A stretch of DNA of 64,000 bases from Zygaena filipendulae. Its lineage: Eukaryota; Arthropoda; Insecta; Lepidoptera; Zygaenidae. Below the pieces are notes generated by a model, which was not told where the DNA came from, made no database searches, and saw only the letters and a program-made list of their open reading frames with translations. Positions within the stretch are counted from its first letter, which is position 1, and each line of letters starts with the position of its first letter. Both the position numbers and the translations under genes were made by a program. This document shows positions 62,798-64,000 of the stretch, piece after piece. The stretch is from positions 511,001-575,000 of the forward strand of contig OU015652.1 of the NCBI GenBank assembly GCA_907165275.2, in the 5' to 3' direction.

Positions 62798-63562
62798 AAA
62801 TAATGCTGGCCTCTATTTCACGTAACTCTTTTAAACAATACGATACTTACTTCAGGAAATGGTACGATTTCTGCACTCAAAATTGTGTTAACCTATACGA
62901 GGCGCCAATTCCTAAAATAATCGAGTTTTTAACAACAACATTTAACAAAGGCGCGCAGTATGGCTCTCTGAACAGCTGTAGATCGGCGTTAGCCCTAACA
63001 CTAGGATCTACTATCTCAGATGATGAACGCATTCAAAGATTTTTTAAAGGGGTGTACAGGCTTCGGCCGCCAGCACCTAAATACGATGTCATGTGGGACT
63101 CCAACCAAGTTCTCCAAATGCTAGCTACATGGTATACTAACGAAGAACTTTCCTTAGAAAAACTCTCTAAAAAGTGCTGTACCTTACTTGCGCTGGTAAC
63201 AGCACATAGAGTGCAAACTCTATCCATTCATATATTCATACCTGAATAGAACAACATCTATACGTAAATCTACTAGACTGTTCGTTAGCTTCAAAAAGCC
63301 ACATAATTCAGTGACGACTCAAACAATGAGTCGGTGGATAAAAGCCACACTCAAGGATGCAGGAATTGACGTCTCTATATTTTCAGTCCATAGTACTCGC
63401 CACGCTTCGACTTCTCGTGCTCTACAGCAAGGAGTTAGCATTGACCAGATACGCCAGACAGCTGGCTGGAGCAATAACTCCACCACGTTTGCTAGGTTCT
63501 ATAACAGGCACATTGTTAGCACAGATGGCGTGTCGCTGGCGAGGGCTATTGTTAATCCTTAA
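62740..63562 (+). pseudogene. DIRS tyrosine recombinase, broken by a frameshift
   Basis: The first part (ATG at 62803, frame open slightly upstream and overlapping pol) runs to a stop at 63247-63249. The second part continues in another frame at about 63245-63562. The catalytic residues are present across the two frames: Arg in TAHRVQTLS, His-x-x-Arg in VHSTRHAST, and Tyr in ARFYNRH. SISRNSFKQYDTYFRKW is the usual N-terminal core-binding region. The shift lies at about 63225-63245. Whether it is a mutation or a sequencing error cannot be told. Confidence 0.8.
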
Positions 63563-63675
63563 AAACGTCTAATACTATAATTATTAACTAAGTAATACTT
63601 TAGATAAATAATATTATAATCAAATTTGGTACAATTCTTGTACTTATATTTATATAAGTGGTTCAGCAATTGCCA

Positions 63676-63752
63676 AATAAACATTTGTTCTGATTAACTC
63701 ATTTTATTCATTAACCAAACAATCATTGAACAAAAAAAAAAAAAAAAAAAAA
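63676..63752 (+). terminator. Poly(A) signal and A-run near the DIRS 3' end
   Basis: AATAAA at about 63677, followed after some 50 bases by a run of about 21 A. This looks like a 3' processing site for the element's transcript, with an A tract retained. Confidence 0.45.
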
Positions 63753-63771
63753 CATTACATACAAACAACAC

Positions 63772-63982
63772 GATGTTTCCAAAAACACTCTCAAAGTCTA
63801 CATGTGTGAATACTCTTATTTTATCCTAGGTACCAATCTCGAGGACGAAGCATGAAGTATAATTAATGATTAAACGAACTTACCTATGTGAAGTTCTATC
63901 ATAATTATACGAATGCTTCGTCCGAAGAGATTGGTACCACCCACCCACCCGGTGAACCCAAATCTAAAAGTTTTGGAAACAT
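63772..63982. repeat. Imperfect palindrome across the DIRS right border
   Basis: GATGTTTCCAAAA at 63772 is complemented by TTTTGGAAACATC at about 63968-63980. Between them the right terminal repeat is followed by ATTATACGAATGCTTCGTCC and GATTGGTACC, a diverged copy in the orientation of the left repeat. It may be the internal complementary region of the DIRS class, or a second related end. Confidence 0.5.
63798..63863. repeat. DIRS right inverted terminal repeat
   Basis: Begins CTACATGTGTGAATACTC and ends CATGAAGTATAAT, the complement of the left repeat. Confidence 0.9.
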
Positions 63983-64000
63983 CAAATCCATGTGAAATCA

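Larger units (their letters stand above)
58973..63863 (+). mobile_element. DIRS-type tyrosine-recombinase retrotransposon
   Basis: A 4.9-kb element between perfect 66-bp inverted terminal repeats (58973-59038 and 63798-63863). It carries gag, then reverse transcriptase/RNase H with a C-terminal methyltransferase-like region, then a tyrosine recombinase, all on the plus strand. This gene order with inverted rather than direct or LTR repeats is diagnostic for DIRS1-like elements, which replicate through a circular DNA and integrate by recombinase without target duplication. It lies antisense in the intron 5' of the l(3)mbt MBT2 exon. One frameshift in the recombinase suggests this copy is no longer autonomous. 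The true right border may extend past 63863 (see palindrome entry). Confidence 0.87.

Overview
This is a stretch of animal nuclear DNA, almost certainly from a moth or butterfly (Lepidoptera). Small GC-rich exons with GT-AG junctions sit in long AT-rich introns. The non-coding DNA is crowded with short repeats of the lepidopteran type: pieces that end in a CCGCGG hairpin plus CTAGT, tRNA-derived SINEs, and several MITE families. The species cannot be named from the sequence alone. All exon boundaries below were read by eye from splice sites, reading phase and protein family resemblance. No alignment or transcript data were available.

Layout from left to right. 1-3.1 kb: 3' end of a plus-strand gene for a PDZ/coiled-coil protein I could not name. 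3.2-4.0 kb: 3' reverse-transcriptase remnant of a LINE. 4.3-7.6 kb: no gene seen. 7.6-22.4 kb, minus: a complete ten-exon PCMTD-type gene (protein-isoaspartate methyltransferase-like with Elongin/Cullin box motifs). Its last intron holds a complete four-exon THAP zinc-finger gene on the same strand (8.8-10.15 kb). 23.7-27.3 kb, plus: a complete four-exon RNF185/RNF5-type RING E3 ligase, head-to-head with PCMTD. 30.8-35.9 kb, minus: a complete seven-exon Prp19 (U-box, coiled coil, WD40), a core spliceosome and ubiquitin-ligase subunit. 36-41 kb: intergenic, packed with MITEs. 41.4-58.8 kb, minus: the 3' eight exons of l(3)mbt (end of MBT2, MBT3, C2HC finger, AT-hook, SAM). Its 5' part lies beyond the right edge. 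59-63.9 kb: a DIRS-type tyrosine-recombinase retrotransposon with perfect 66-bp inverted terminal repeats, lying in the l(3)mbt intron upstream of the MBT2 exon.

The genes do not form a single pathway. Three of them (PCMTD, RNF185, Prp19) are linked to ubiquitin ligases and two (l(3)mbt, THAP) to chromatin or DNA binding, but this looks like chance neighbourhood.

The most unusual signals are these: the DIRS element, whose gag is apparently spliced; a 161-bp segment carrying an ATG-plus-splice-donor, present twice in inverted orientation inside or beside the SAM exon region of l(3)mbt; a 330-bp MITE family whose copies carry TGACGTCA (CRE-like) palindromes; and several very long palindromes close to exons.
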